Origin: Septoria linicola
Taxonomy: Eukaryota; Ascomycota; Dothideomycetes; Mycosphaerellales; Mycosphaerellaceae
Reading direction: 5' to 3'
Length of the DNA: 64,000 nucleotides
Assembly: GCA_024114885.1 (NCBI GenBank)
Contig: CP099420.1
Span: 1,736,001 to 1,800,000 of the forward strand
Shown here: piece after piece, positions 41,586 through 53,182 of the stretch
Numbering within the stretch: position 1 is the first letter of the stretch
Layout of the letters: each line of letters opens with the position of its first letter
Position numbers and translations under genes: made by a program
The notes under the pieces: generated by a model
The model's database searches: none
What the model was told of the DNA's origin: nothing
The model's input: only the letters and a program-made list of their open reading frames with translations

Positions 41586-42722
41586 GGTCGCACTTCTTCT
41601 GGTATGTTAGAGAGGATGACTGTGTACTCAGCCTGTTCAAAGACTTCCCCAGTAGTGCAGCCTCGTGATGGTTGCACGCAATAACTTGGAGTGACAGAGC
41701 CGGGATATATAAGCGACGCAGCACGATCACTTTATACCCAAACATGCTCTCCACGGCTGCAAATTCTACACGCGACTACGCAACGAACCATTGCACCAAT
41801 TCGATGCACCGGGCTGCAGTAGTACCCCGCGGGCCTCGTGCCCGGACTCCAGATTTTGCGTGCTACGGCTCTCCCCAGTGGTCCACAACCTCCAGCTGGA
41901 GCGACTTGTCGCCTGAAACGCGTTGGTCGCGATCACTGCATGATGCTTCCATGCAAGTTATGCTGCTCCATCGGCGGCCAAGATGCTATAAGGCCGAATA
42001 TCCTGGTCTGCTCATTAGCTAGAAGGCTTAGGCAAGCGTCGCCAAGCTCAAGCCGAACATCATGTGGCTCAAGGTGTCGGAAGTGTTTGTGTGGAACTTT
42101 TCACTCGATACCATCTCCACGCAGCAAAACATTCACCAAGGATCGTACGGGCGACAAAGCCTGAATATTGCAAAGTTAGCACATCAGAACAGCCATCCTT
42201 AGAGCCTCCAGACGCATTCCGCAACGTTCTACTGCAGGCCGGACTTCGGTTGTGCCAAGCCTTACGGCTTTTGTTAGTACACTCGGCATCATTGGCATTG
42301 CAAGACAAGAGGCAGTGCGTCTGGGGCGCAACAACGGGACAAGTCTTGTGCGCTGCATAGAACCTGCGTAGAATACGCGTGGAATCGTGAAATCGGTCCG
42401 TCTTTCAGTGGGTTCCAACGTTTTGTTATTGTGTTTGTAGAGCATGGCTTAGGAGCACAGCTATTGAAGGACCGAATTGTGCATTGCCTTCGCTCCCGCC
42501 AGAACAGCGTATCACACTGCCATAGTCTGACTTGAGCGTCGCGCTCGTGATTGTGCTGAGTGCATTGCGCATCTCTTGGCATAGTCTCGACGATTTGTCG
42601 CCGAATAATGCCTGTGAGTGAGGTGCGACATGTCTTTCCACCAGAGCATGGTTGATCCCAGGCGGATCGACAATTTCTGCATGACTGGCGATCTTGCGGC
42701 ATTTTTTGCTATGGCCGTCAGA
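41586..42722. other. Intergenic region with TATA-like element near 41705
   Basis: TTATATAT (minus-strand reading, about 41704-41711) lies ~120 nt upstream of the sugar transporter start, a plausible core promoter for a regulated gene. The rest, to the 3' end of the C78 peptidase, shows no gene. Confidence 0.35.
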
Positions 42723-44248
42723 TCATTTCATGGGCACTGCTTGGCATTGAGGTCTGTTTCTGTTAGCGATCATCTCCACGAGACGCTGCCGATGCGCACT
42801 TACATCAAGACTTCGAACTCGTCCCACCTACTTAGCGAACGATCCGACCTCCGATAAGGCTTCAGCAAGTCACTGACGTTCGATCGCGTGTTTCGACCTT
42901 GTGCTAGTTGTTGCATCGGCTTCGGGGTTGCAAATGAAGAATCGAATACTAGCAGATTTCGAGTGCCATTTCGAAGTCTTTCCAGGCCTACGATTGTCAT
43001 GGAATGACCGAATCGCTGGAAGTAGATAGGAGGCAGCTGAGTGATGTGAGATGAGCCGTGCTTTCGCGCAGTGTCTGCGCCGCTCATGTAGAATGCCTCG
43101 ACATGATCGAGCAGTTGTTCAACACCAGTCTTGCCATGTGCACCATCGCCACCCTTAAAGGTAAGTGCATCGACCTTGACCCCAATCTGAGTGAAGAAAG
43201 CGAGTGCTTCGGTAGTCCCTATCCACTTTCTTGTGTTCATGACGCCCCCGGTCTGGACTTTGTCGTATGCACAGATACCATTCTTCCAGGCGGTCTCGAT
43301 GATGTCCTGCATTTCGATTACATGCGGCATAGCCTGTGGCCCCTCGGGATCCATATGCTGAACGTAAGATAGGACGACTTGCGTACTCCAGAAGCCGCAG
43401 AAGTTCCCGTCACATTCGATCTTGTAGATGTGCTTTGTGCTAGGATGACAGAGGTAAGTGACCGCAGTGTATTCCTCCAAAGCACATAGATCTGCAATGG
43501 CCGTGGGGAGTCCGGCAGTTTCATTGGGAATAGAGCGGTACTTATACAGTCGCCCGTCACTGCCAATCCTCTGCATAGTCCGACTTTCAGCGCCATAGAT
43601 AAGCGACTTTCGCACGTCCGACGGCATACTCTTCTCAAACGCGTACGGGCCAAGTTCGCGCTCTCCGAGTCTGCCTGGATTTCGAGGTGCTTGCAGTGCT
43701 TTCAGATTGGACCGCGTGAGCATGGAGGACGATCCGGCGAAGTATTTCAGCAGGGTATTATTGCTCGACTGCCGATCCTTCTCATTAGGGGAGGGCATGC
43801 TGCTGATAGACTGCCGGTCTTCCTTGTTCACGACACGCTGCTTCTCGAGCCTAGGCGGTGATGATCGCACAGATGCCTCGTGAGACATATGTTTTCGTGG
43901 TCGCGGCGAGCCGTTCGCTGGACTGAGACTTCTCCGTGGTGGGAGTGGCGGTGCAAGCCCCTCGCTATCCTGTTCGGCAAGTTCTGCTGCTGTATGAAAA
44001 TCCAGGTGCTTATCTATAGCAGACAGAAGGACGTATTCACCACAACCTCGCCGAGTACACTTTGTCCATGTGTCGTGGGGCATCGAGTTGCTACTGCGGG
44101 ATACATTGTTTGCAGCTTCTGAGCTGGAAGGTTCTGTGACATCTGCCACAAATGGAGAGTCTTCTGTGTGGAACTCTTCAATGTGAAGTTGGATTGTGTA
44201 CTCATCGCCCTCGATGGAGTTGCAGAATGGGCAGCGAACCTTAGCCAT
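42723..44248 (-). CDS. Peptidase C78 (ZUFSP/ZUP1-like deubiquitinase)
   Basis: Exons 44248-42804 and 42753-42723 joined by a 50-nt intron (GTAAGT, GCTAAC branch, AACAG) give 491 residues; an unspliced reading stops two codons earlier. The N terminus has a C2H2 finger (CPFCNSIEG...HIEEFH) and a second cysteine/histidine motif (CTRRGCGEY...HLDFH), then a ~120-residue Ser/Pro linker. The catalytic domain has the cysteine in GNFCGFWS (~282), the histidine in GHSMTIVG (~415) and the aspartate region LVFDSSF (~438). This is the C78 arrangement shared by UFM1 proteases and the K63-specific deubiquitinase ZUP1. With the zinc fingers, a ZUP1-like role in genome maintenance is the better guess, but substrate choice is not determined by the sequence. 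Confidence 0.88.
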
Positions 44249-44597
44249 GTTGCAGTAAGCAGTCTCGTGTTGTACGATGCTCAGAGGTGCAGACGCGCAT
44301 AGCGGTGTTTGTTTTGAAATGTTGGTTGCGAGACAGATGACTTCAGGAATACTTCACTTACTGTTGTGAGCTGCGGTCAGGTTGCCACCTGATGTTCAGC
44401 AAGCACAGCCCGACTGGAGGTGTAACACCTCGTGGCTGCTTTGCTTTCGCACGTGCCTTCTGCCAATGGCAATTGATGTCACACGCGGGGGTTGCCGCCG
44501 AGTGAAGTCTTTTAACTCGCAGGTCACTCCAGTCTCTCTTTCTCCTAAAAAATGGCGACTCACGCTATAGAAACAGAACGGAACCTCGACGGGCAAC
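44249..44597. promoter_or_regulatory. Divergent region with short upstream frame before ade12
   Basis: The promoter side of the C78 peptidase (-) and adenylosuccinate synthetase (+). A 27-codon frame begins with an ATG at 44552 and ends at 44632, overlapping the main ATG at 44598 in another phase. If transcription starts upstream of 44552, it would be an overlapping uORF. Confidence 0.4.
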
Positions 44598-45911
44598 ATG
44601 GCGACAGTGATTCTCGGAGCGCAGTGGGGTGACGAGGGCAAGGGCAAGATTGTCGATGTAATCGCACAGAATGGCATTCAATTGTGCTGCAGAGCGCAAG
44701 GTGGTCACAATGCGGGCCACACCATTGTGAAGGGCGGCAAGAAGTTTGATGTGCACATCTTGCGTGAGTGGACTCGGTATCATTATGCGATCCAATGCTG
44801 ACAATTGCCAGCATCTGGCGTCCTCACGGATGGCTGCGTCAACCTCGTCGGAACAGGCTGTGTAGTCTACGTGCCGAATTTCTTCAAGGAGATTGAGCAG
44901 CTGGAGAAGGAGGGAATCGATACCAAGGACCGCATTCTCGTCAGCGACAGATGTCACGTTGACCTCGACCTGCACACCAGAGTTGATGGCTTGGAAGAGG
45001 TCGAGCTCGGCAAAGCCAACATTGGCACAACTGGCAAAGGCATTGGTCCAACCTACTCCACGAAAGCGACACGCAGTGGAATCCACATGGCTGAGGTATT
45101 CAACAAGGAGAACTTCGACTACAAGCTCAAGCATCTCTACAATGGCTACAAGAAGCGTTATGGGGATCTGCTGCAGTATGACCCAGAGGAAGAGATCAAG
45201 CGTTTTGACACCTACCGCGAGAAGCTGAAGACTTATGTCGTCGATCAAGTGCCTTTGATCGAGTCTGCAGTGAAGGGAAACGTCAAGATGTTGATCGAGG
45301 GCAGCCAAGCTGCGATGTTGGACATTGACAATGGCACATATCCTTTTGTCACATCGTCAAACACCGGCCTCGGAGGTGTCATGACCGGTCTGCACTTGAG
45401 TCCCCGCAAGATCGACGAAGTGATCGGTGTGGTGAAGGCATACACCACTCGCGTAGGATCGGGACCTTTCCCAACCGAGTTACAGAACGAAATTGGCGAG
45501 AAGCTGGTGGACATCGGAAAAGAGTATGGCGTCACGACTGGCCGGAAGAGACGTTGTGGCTGGCTGGATCTCGTTGTCGTCAAATTCTCGCACGCCATCA
45601 ATTGGTACGATGCGATCAACCTTACCAAGCTGGACATCCTGGACGATTTTGATGAGATCAAGGTCGCCACAGAGTACTCCCACAATGGACGCCCGCTCAA
45701 CTCTTTCCCCGCCGATCTCACTGTTTTGGACAACATTGAGATCAAGTACGAGACTTTCCCTGGCTGGAAGAGCAACACAGTCGGCATCAAAGACTGGAAT
45801 GCCCTGCCAGAAAATGCTCGCAAGTATGTCGAGTTTATTGAAGAGTTCTCCGGTGTGCGTGTGAAGTACATTGGCACTGGTCCTGGCAACGAGAACATGA
45901 TCGTACGGTAG
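44598..45911 (+). CDS. ade12: Adenylosuccinate synthetase (purine biosynthesis)
   Basis: Two exons, 44598-44763 and 44812-45911, give 421 residues. The 48-nt intron (GTGAGT...GCCAG) joins HIL-PSGVLTDGC, matching the family. The P-loop-like GDEGKGK is at residues 11-17, GGHNAGHTI near 40, then RCHVDLDLH, GTTGKGIGPTYSTKATR, EGSQAAMLDIDNGTYPFVTSSN, RVGSGPFPTE, TTGRKRRCGWLD and the C-terminal LTKLDILDDF. The enzyme converts IMP and aspartate to adenylosuccinate with GTP in the first committed step to AMP. The length fits. A short overlapping upstream frame may affect translation. Confidence 0.96.
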
Positions 45912-46197
45912 AGAGAGCACTGTGACACCACTCCGATACGAAAACGATGCGAACCACGACTCACGTTGGTACATAACCAAGCTCAGATTAGTTTGAAGAT
46001 AGAATTCCTCCAATACGACGTTTGCACAAACCTGACACTTGCTCTTGCAAGGGCACAACGCTGAGCAAATTCGCTGACTTTTGTATTGACAAGCGCGCGA
46101 AGCGTCTGGTCGAGTGACACTTGAGGGCTGGTATTGCTCCTGTACATCTCTATTGGCACAATTTACTCGTGAGTGTTGTCTCGAAAGCATGTCATCT
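45912..46197. other. Convergent intergenic region
   Basis: Between ade12 (+) and pho88 (-); no gene seen. Confidence 0.4.
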
Positions 46198-46901
46198 TTA
46201 CTCCTCCTTCGCACCACCACGGCCAGCCTTCTCGGCAGCCTCAATGCTCTTCTTGTCCGTCTTGATCTCACCAGCGCCCTGGTTGAGAGCACCCATCATG
46301 CCAGCGGCCGCCTTCCATGGTCTCTTGAGGTCACCGCTCGCTGGCTGGCCCAACAAGTGCACCTTGACCAAGTTGCCCTCGAACGCGCCCTTGAGTGGGA
46401 TGATGGACTGGATGAGAAGAGGATTGGTGTACTTGAAGTAGAGGTGCATGACGGCCATCATGCCGAGACCCATCATCTGCGACTTGAACAGCCCCTTGAG
46501 CTGTTGCTGGTCGTAGGCGTGCACGGTAGTAGTGACGGCTTTTGGCTCCTCGGTGCTGCCCATTGGGGCGGGCTCGACGTATTTGAGAACAGTCATGTCT
46601 GTAGGTACCGCGCATAAGCATCTGCGCGCTTTTCGAGATGGGCGATCCGTTCAGCTTACCCTTCTTCTTGTCAATCTGCATCTTCACGTACATGTACACG
46701 CCGAAGATGATCAGATTGCTGACAATGTACAGCCCGCGCACTCCCATGAGGACTTGTGGATCTTCAAAGGGGATCTTCTTGCTCGCCTGCATCATCACGA
46801 GGATGATCACGAGGTTCGTGCTGTGCCTCCATATCAGTATACCATTTCTCTTGCTGCAAGGATGATCGCGTGCAGCGCAGGACGCACATTTGTGGGTTCA
46901 T
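46198..46901 (-). CDS. pho88: Pho88/Snd3-family ER membrane protein
   Basis: Three exons, 46901-46888, 46820-46660 and 46598-46198, give 191 residues. The first coding exon has only 14 nt; splicing yields MNPQ-ITNLVIILVMMQASKKIPFEDP, the family start. The second intron joins KKK-D-MTVLKYVEP. The first membrane segment is residues ~5-16, the second GLYIVSNLIIFGVYMYVKMQI, and a hydrophobic helix follows at MMGLGMMAVMHLYFKYTNPL. The C terminus is charged (KSIEAAEKAG). Yeast Pho88/Snd3 helps membrane proteins to enter the ER in the SND pathway and supports phosphate uptake. It lies divergent from the DHA2 transporter. Confidence 0.93.
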
Positions 46902-47418
46902 GTTGGCGGTATTTCGTGGTCAGTCGCGGCGTACGACGGTGTTGTATTCGCGACAAGAGCAGTGAGGTCGTGGTGAAGTCGGATGAAGATGTGCGAGAAC
47001 GGCAAATACATCGTCAGTCGAAAACCCACGTATCTTCACTGACTTCGGCTGGAGAGGGTCGCTGCCTTGGCAGTTTGGCGCTAGCCTGACCCATTCACAT
47101 CCATGCTCCACAGGCGCAATTACAAGCGGCGATAGCACGTGCGAGATCTCGCTTCACTACCTGTAGAAGCTCCTCTGCCACAGTATGCCAGCAAGCTTGT
47201 ATTCACCGCAGACAGAGATGTCTACCGACTCCCTGAGCCGCAGCCTGCGGAACTCAGGCCGTCGGCCACGCGAGGGGCAGCATGTGCAAGACATTAGCTA
47301 ACCAGATATCGATGTCGAATACGTGCTTGCATCAAGTGGTAAGCATGATGTTTCTATGTTCTTTAGATGTTTTCTAGGCAAAGTGTTCCCACTCTCGTGG
47401 CATTCAACTCTCTCCAAG
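46902..47418. promoter_or_regulatory. Divergent region between pho88 and DHA2 transporter
   Basis: Likely promoters for both genes by position. No specific site could be assigned. Confidence 0.35.
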
Positions 47419-49299
47419 ATGGATATTGTGAAGGCTCCAGCGGCTCAAGCGGTAGCATCGCCACCAGGATCGGAGCCGTCCATCGACTCAGGCGTGATTC
47501 CAACGGAGACTGTACAGCAGCTCACGATAGCTGAACATGAATACAAGCCGCCTCGCACCAAGCTTCGTCTCGGATTTATCCTCCTTGCACTCTATCTTGC
47601 CCTCTTCATTGCAGCATTAGACCACACCATCGTAGCAACAGCCATACCTACCATCTCCGCAGATCTCCAATCCGCTTCTGGATACTTCTGGATCGGTTCT
47701 GCCTACCTCCTCGCCGACGCAGCGGCTGGGCCGGTGTGAGTGCCATTGCTTTGATGATATATATCGAAGCGAGCTCGAAGCTGATACCACTTAGATGGGC
47801 CAAGATTAGCGACATATGGGGCCGCAAGCCAGCGCTACTCGCAGCTGTAGCTTGGTTCTTCGTTGCAAGTATTGTAGCTGCACGTGCACATAATGTCGAG
47901 ATGTTGATCTCTGCAAGGGCACTCCAGGGCACCGCGGCCGGGGGTTTGATTCAGCTAGTCAATATCACAATCTCAGATCTATTCAGCATGAGACAGAGGA
48001 CGCTGTTTCTTGGTATGGTTAATGTTGTCTGGGCGTTGGCAGGAGGCATCGGTCCACTCGTGAGTTTGAGCTGCGGTGACATACCTTCAAGACATGCTGA
48101 CGATGATGGTACCAGGTTGGAGGCGCGTTGGCGCAGTACGTGAGCTGGAGATGGTATGATAACAAGTGATACCCCGTCTTTCGGACGTCTCATGCTGACC
48201 TGTGTCTTCGAGGATATTCTGGATTAACTTGCCAATCTGCTTCGCCAGTTTCGTCATGCTCTTCATCTGGCTGGACGTGCACAACCCTCGCACGAAACTA
48301 AGCTCCGGCCTGGTCGCTTTCGACTGGCTCGGGACCATCTCCATCGTAGGCGTAGTCCTCATGCTTCTTCTTGGCCTCGACTTCGGCGGTGTTGTCTTTC
48401 CCTGGAACTCTGCTACCGTAATTTGCCTGATAGTATTTGGAGTAGTCATGGCAGGCGTCTTCCTGTTCACCGAGAAACGACTAGCAAAGTATCCTCTCAT
48501 GCCTCTGGAAATCTTCAGGAACCAATCCACAAGCGCAGCCTTCGCAGTATGCTTCTGCCACGGAATGGTCTTCATCGCTTCTTCCTACTACATGCCTCTC
48601 TACTTCCAGTCGGTCAAACAAGCAGGGCCGCTTCGATCGGGCGTTCTGATTCTACCCTATGCCCTTCCAGAAGCAGTCATTGGGATCGTGAACGGCGTCA
48701 TCATGCTCAAGACCGGTCACTATCGCGAGCTCATCTGGGTAGGCCTCGTGCTTCTCACAATCGGTACAGCGCTCTACAGCAGTCTGACGGACTCTACGCC
48801 TTTAGCAACAGTCATTGGCTTCGAGCTCATCGTAGGCTTTGGATCAGGCTGCCTCTTCGAGGCTCCACTTGTGGCAGTACAGAGCATGACACCTCAAGAC
48901 GATACAGCTGCCGCGACTGCGACATTCGGCCTTATTCGCAATGTGGCAACTGCCATGTCACTTGTGCTAGGCGGGGTGGTGTTTCAGAACGGGACGAACA
49001 AGCGTAGTGCAGGCTTAGAACGTGCTGGGCTCGGGAGCTCACTGGTCGAAGCGTTCTCGGACAGCAAAGCGGCAGCGAATGTGGAGCTTATTCGCACGAT
49101 CCAGGATTCCGTGCAGCGGGAAGCCGTCGAGGCAGCATATGCTTGGAGTCTACACAACATGTGGATCATGTACGCTTGTGTATCTGGCACAGGCTTCCTG
49201 ATATGTTTTTTCATCGCGCACAGGAAGCTGAGCACCGAGCACACGGAGACACGGACGGGACTGAAGAGAAAGATGCCTGAGACGGTGCAAATGGTTTAG
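47419..49299 (+). CDS. MFS multidrug transporter, DHA2 (14-TMS) family
   Basis: Four exons, 47419-47735, 47795-48059, 48116-48153 and 48213-49299, give 568 residues. The introns (59, 56 and 59 nt) are GT-AG with matched phases; the 38-nt third exon yields VGGALAQYVSWRW, and the joint RW-IFWINLPI is the DHA2 signature. Helix 1 reads LYLALFIAALDHTIVATAIPTI, followed by KISDIWGRKP, ALQGTAAGGLIQLVNI and GGIGPLVGG. The remaining membrane segments cover the C-terminal half, including SSYYMPLYFQSVKQAGP. DHA2 proteins export drugs or metabolites by proton antiport at the plasma or vacuolar membrane. No biosynthetic cluster surrounds it, so its substrate cannot be inferred from context. Confidence 0.93.
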
Positions 49300-49456
49300 C
49301 TTTGAAAGTTTCTGACTTTGTCCGCCCCCCTGCGCGAGCAACTGATATGGAGGCACGATGTCTGGGGAAGTGGCACCGCGAGCGTGCGCATCGCGTGAGA
49401 ACGCTAGTGCAATGTTCTATACTCTCCTGATCTGATGACCTCAGTCGACCATAGTA

Positions 49457-50967
49457 CTATATGACCTGACCTGGGTCGTTGCCCTGTGTGCTGTCCGCAA
49501 AGATGCCAGCATTTGTGCTTGCGCCTGAGTCCACAGCTGGAAGAGCAGTGGAGAACCCGTTACCGTTGACTTGCGGGCCGTTGGCCATCGATGGCGGTGG
49601 TATCTGGCTATTGAGACCATTGAGACCATTGTCGAGAGGCATGGCTGGCTGCATCATCGGGTCGAATGTCATGAGTTCTGCCGTTGTAGGCCCAAATCAG
49701 CTAGTGTGTGATGAGTGATGCTCGTCAAGTCTTACCTGGAGGCATGCTGAACAAGCTGTAAATACGCCCGTCGAGAGAGTCGCCATCGAAGAGAGCGAAA
49801 TTTTGTATCGGCTGCTCGCGATTCCCCAAAACGTTGATAACGTCTTCGCTCAGTCGGCCGCCGACGAATGCTGCAGTGGGTGTGATCTCCGCGCCGATAT
49901 TCTGCATGAAGCTCTTTAGGAACTCCCCATTAAGGGTATCCGGTGGCAACATGAGTTCGGCAGTCTTCTGCTTGGCAAGCTCTGTGAACTTCATGATATG
50001 TTCTTTACGGTTCAGATCCGGTAGCTGTGCAGCTTCGCGCTGGAAGTCGAAGAGTGCGCGCAAGCACGGGAGCAGCGGTGTTACTGCTTTGAGCTTTCGG
50101 CGGTTGCTCGTTACTTCGAGTGGCAGAGGCGAAGAGTTGGCCAGAATAAGAGGACAGTACACCTCTGCCTTCTTGACGATCTCAATGGTCTTCCCGCTGC
50201 TTTCCTTTCTGCTCGTGACGCTGACAACAGATCGGGTCAATGTCTCGGCCTTGATCGCCGTGGGAACATTGGACTTCTCGCGCTCAATCACGAATTCGTG
50301 GGCGACAAGGTCCGCAAAGATGTAGCCGTAGAAGCCATGTATCCCAGCTGCGTAGAATGGACGGCTCGCAAAACGCGCTGCAGTGTTGATAGTCGACAGC
50401 GTTAAGTCGTCGTGATCACAAGCAATCACGCAGTTGTAGGGCGCGTAGTAGGTCTGATCTCTGGTGAGAAGGTCCTGCAGGCTCCCGTCGGCTCTGACAT
50501 TGACGCGCGGATTCAGCTCTTGTATGCGTGGGATGGCAGCCTCTGCGCGCTGTGATGATGTTAGTTGATGATTTAAACGAGAATCCAAAGTTTGCACGCA
50601 CCTCCTTGCCGATGTCCTCCTCGCGCAGGAAGAACTGTGATCCGAGGTCCTCCTCCGTCACCTCCTCGCCATCGATGATGGTCAGCTCAGAAATGCCCGC
50701 CAGAGTGAGGTTTTTGGCAATTTCTGTGCCGACTGCCCGGAGCGAAATCAGTAAGACTTTTGCCTTCCGAATTTGTTCTTGCGCCTTCGCTCCCCAGAGT
50801 CTGATCTGTCGATCATACAGCGCCATTTCGTCGGCACTGAGACCGGGCGCGACTGTGCCTTCCGGAATCCCATTAGCAGAAGGCAGTTCGGAGCCGTTGC
50901 CATTGATGCCATGAGTCGAACCCTGCGGTGCAGTGTCCGATATCGTCGCGTCGGGTCCGGCAGCCAT
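49457..50967 (-). CDS. aos1: SUMO-activating enzyme E1 subunit Aos1
   Basis: Three exons, 50967-50602, 50549-49736 and 49677-49457, give 466 residues. The introns are 52 and 58 nt and phase-consistent, joining GKE-RAEAAIPRIQELNP and MPP-ELMTFDP. Residues ~42 onward match ThiF/UBA E1 subunits: DEMALYDRQIRLWGAKAQ, KVLLISLRAVGTEIAKNLTLAG, ELTIIDGEEV and SQFFLREEDIGK. Later come NCVIACDHDD, AAGIHGFYGYIFADL and ITPTAAFVGG. The last exon adds a Gly/Asn/Pro-rich low-complexity tail. Aos1 pairs with Uba2 to adenylate SUMO; the catalytic cysteine lies in Uba2. The NEDD8 E1 subunit Ula1 is similar, but the YDRQIRLWG start and size fit Aos1. Confidence 0.92.
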
Positions 50968-51719
50968 GGCCGGTTTTGTTGCGCGGTCTTATAGCTTGTT
51001 CTGCAGTAACATGCGAGCGTGATCTCACGAGCAAGCTATTTCCTGTGAAGTTTGAGGCCAGGACAGACTTGGGTTGCGCCAAATGTCTGCAAATAGGCGT
51101 CGCTGATGAAGAACAATTGGCTTCAAAGTGTGTGATGGAACGAGAAGTTGTCTTTGAAATGCTGGTGTTCGTGGTGTTGGAAACGATGAGTTAGTGGAAG
51201 TGAGGTAAAGCAAACGCTGTTGGTGAGGAGGACCCTTGACATTACTGCGTACAGTAGAACTATCGTCACGCTCAGCAGACGCATGCGTTCCGACTCCGAG
51301 CACGAGCACGCTGTCTAACTAACTTAGACTCACTGTGTCGTGCGCTTTGCTCTTCCCCTCCATGCTAAGTTAGTTAGTTGATGCTGGCTCCGCCTCATGG
51401 TCACGAGACAACATCATCAGCACACTTTCTATCATCCATACCAGCCTTGATTCATGACCAAGACTCGCTGCCCGCGCTCTCATTGTTCGACCCGCCCGCA
51501 TCAGCCCCGACATCCGCTGCTGCACGATGCCTGATTCGAGGCCATTCACGTCTCTCCGAGTATGCTTGCAGCCTGCATCGATACTCCCACGCGAGAGTGG
51601 CCTGACTGATATGGCATGCGAAGGGACAGCACGACGATCCGCCAGCATCAGCATCGGGCTCTCCCACCGCTCGTAGCCGCCGAAATCGCCTCCACCATGC
51701 CCTCGAAGCCACTGCAGAC
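50968..51719. promoter_or_regulatory. Divergent region with inverted 13-nt repeat
   Basis: Between aos1 (-) and the 51720 gene (+). Near its middle lie CTAACTAACTTAG (51315-51327) and its exact reverse complement (51365-51377). Frames covering 51370-51897 on minus are not convincing. Confidence 0.45.
51315..51377. repeat. Inverted repeat CTAACTAACTTAG / CTAAGTTAGTTAG
   Basis: Two exact 13-nt arms separated by 37 nt. They lie ~350-410 nt upstream of both the aos1 and the 51720 start codons. Its core CTAACTTAG recurs between apm1 and mrp7 (59973-59981). It could be a transcription-factor site pair; function is not shown. Confidence 0.7.
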
Positions 51720-53182
51720 ATGGCCACCAGCGACTTGGCACAGATGGGAGCCTCACAGCGATTAGCACCGCCGCCGCCTCCGCCAGCCTCCGCACGCTCA
51801 GCGCCACGCGTCCCGCTTCAGCGTCGCCGGCAGCGCTCGCCTGGGTCGGATGGCAGAGCGGCGTGGAATGAAGACAGTCTTGGCAGACGCAGGCCAAAGC
51901 GACGAAAGCTCGATATCGAGCCCAGTCTGCCCCCCAAGCAGCCCATCAAGTATGGACGCTATGGGCAAGTAGAGCCTGGAAAGCTCAAGTTCGAAATCAT
52001 CAGTTGTGATGGCGGGGAGCACCGCGACCCTCGACATCCACAAACATATCTTGGTTCCGACAACTTGCTGCGACATGACAAGAGCGTTTACTGCTCAGAT
52101 AGGCCAAGCAGCAGTATCGTCCTTAGGCACGCCGACGATACTCCCTTCTGCTTGGAGAAGCTCCATGTTTGTGGGCCAGAGAGTGGCTTCACTGCGCCGT
52201 ACATTTCTCCCTTCTCGTACCACTTGAAATCTGACTGACCCTCCGCAGGGTTCGTGAAGGGCTTGTATTCGTCGCAATGACGCTCAACGATCTTCATAAA
52301 TACATGGACCCACCCCAGCACGCCAGGATGAATGGCGTTCACACTCCTCCCTACCGACGTCGTAGGGCTCCCTACAGGGGCAATTCGTCCTCGGAACGAA
52401 TCACGCTGGCTGACGCTCTACGTGATCCTGAAGTTAGTGCTGCATACGATGAGCGTGAAAGCAGCTATGCAGATCGCGCCGACGCCGCGCATGATCTCGC
52501 TGGCGAGTCGTACCAAAATGACGACTATCAATTTGATGGACACGACGGTGAGCTCCATTGCGAAGTGCCATCAAGCGCTGAAGTGGATGAGTCATATGTG
52601 TACCTGGAGCAGAGTCTTCCAGTCACATTCTCGAGCGATGATGAGGTTGGTCCAGAAGAGATCTCGTCGCAAGATGTGATTGATTTCCGCAACCACCGCG
52701 AGAGACACATGCAGCGACGACGTAATTACGATGGTTGGGACAGCGACCGAGCTCGCTGGACTGGCCTCTCAAGAGAAGATCGTGCCAACGCCTCGTGGAA
52801 CCTCCGCCGCCTTGATGCGATGATGGCACGAACAACCATGGCAGGCTCTCCTCAGCACGACGGAGCAGACGAGAACGAAGCGGGCTACGAGCAAGGTCCA
52901 AGACCTGGCTTTGGCCCTGCTTACTACCAGCAGAAACCTGAAGACGAAAGGCCTGCAGGTACGGAATATTACGATGACGGCTTGAACGATCCCAATGTAA
53001 CACGAGCACGATTCCATATCAAAGATGAGAAGTACAAGGTTGCCATCAAATTTGATCCTCCTGTTTCTGGACGATTCATCCTGCTGAAACTTTGGGCGCA
53101 TGGCAGTAACGTAGATGTGCAAAGCGTAGTAGCTAAGGGCTACGGCGGGTCAAGATTCTTCCCAGCTCTGGAGCTTCGATAA
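51720..53182 (+). CDS. Conserved fungal protein of unknown function, split beta-sandwich-like
   Basis: Exons 51720-52198 and 52249-53182 joined by a 50-nt intron (GTACAT...CCGCAG) give 470 residues; the junction reads GFTAP-VREGLVFVAM. The N terminus has a seven-proline run, then a basic RRRPKRRK stretch that resembles a nuclear localisation signal. The first ordered block (FEIISCDGGEH, NLLRHDKSVYCSD, SIVLRHADDTPFCLEKL) and the last block (ARFHIKDEKYKVAIKFDPP, FILLKLWAHGSNVDVQSVVAKGYGG) look like two halves of one beta-sandwich, reminiscent of galactose-binding-like folds. Between them lies a ~200-residue acidic, Arg-rich linker. I recognise this as a fungal family without known function; the fold is inference. 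Confidence 0.75.

Noticed and set aside
51370..51897. 175-residue minus-strand frame
   Set aside because: Overlaps the start of the plus-strand conserved gene; composition of an antisense shadow.
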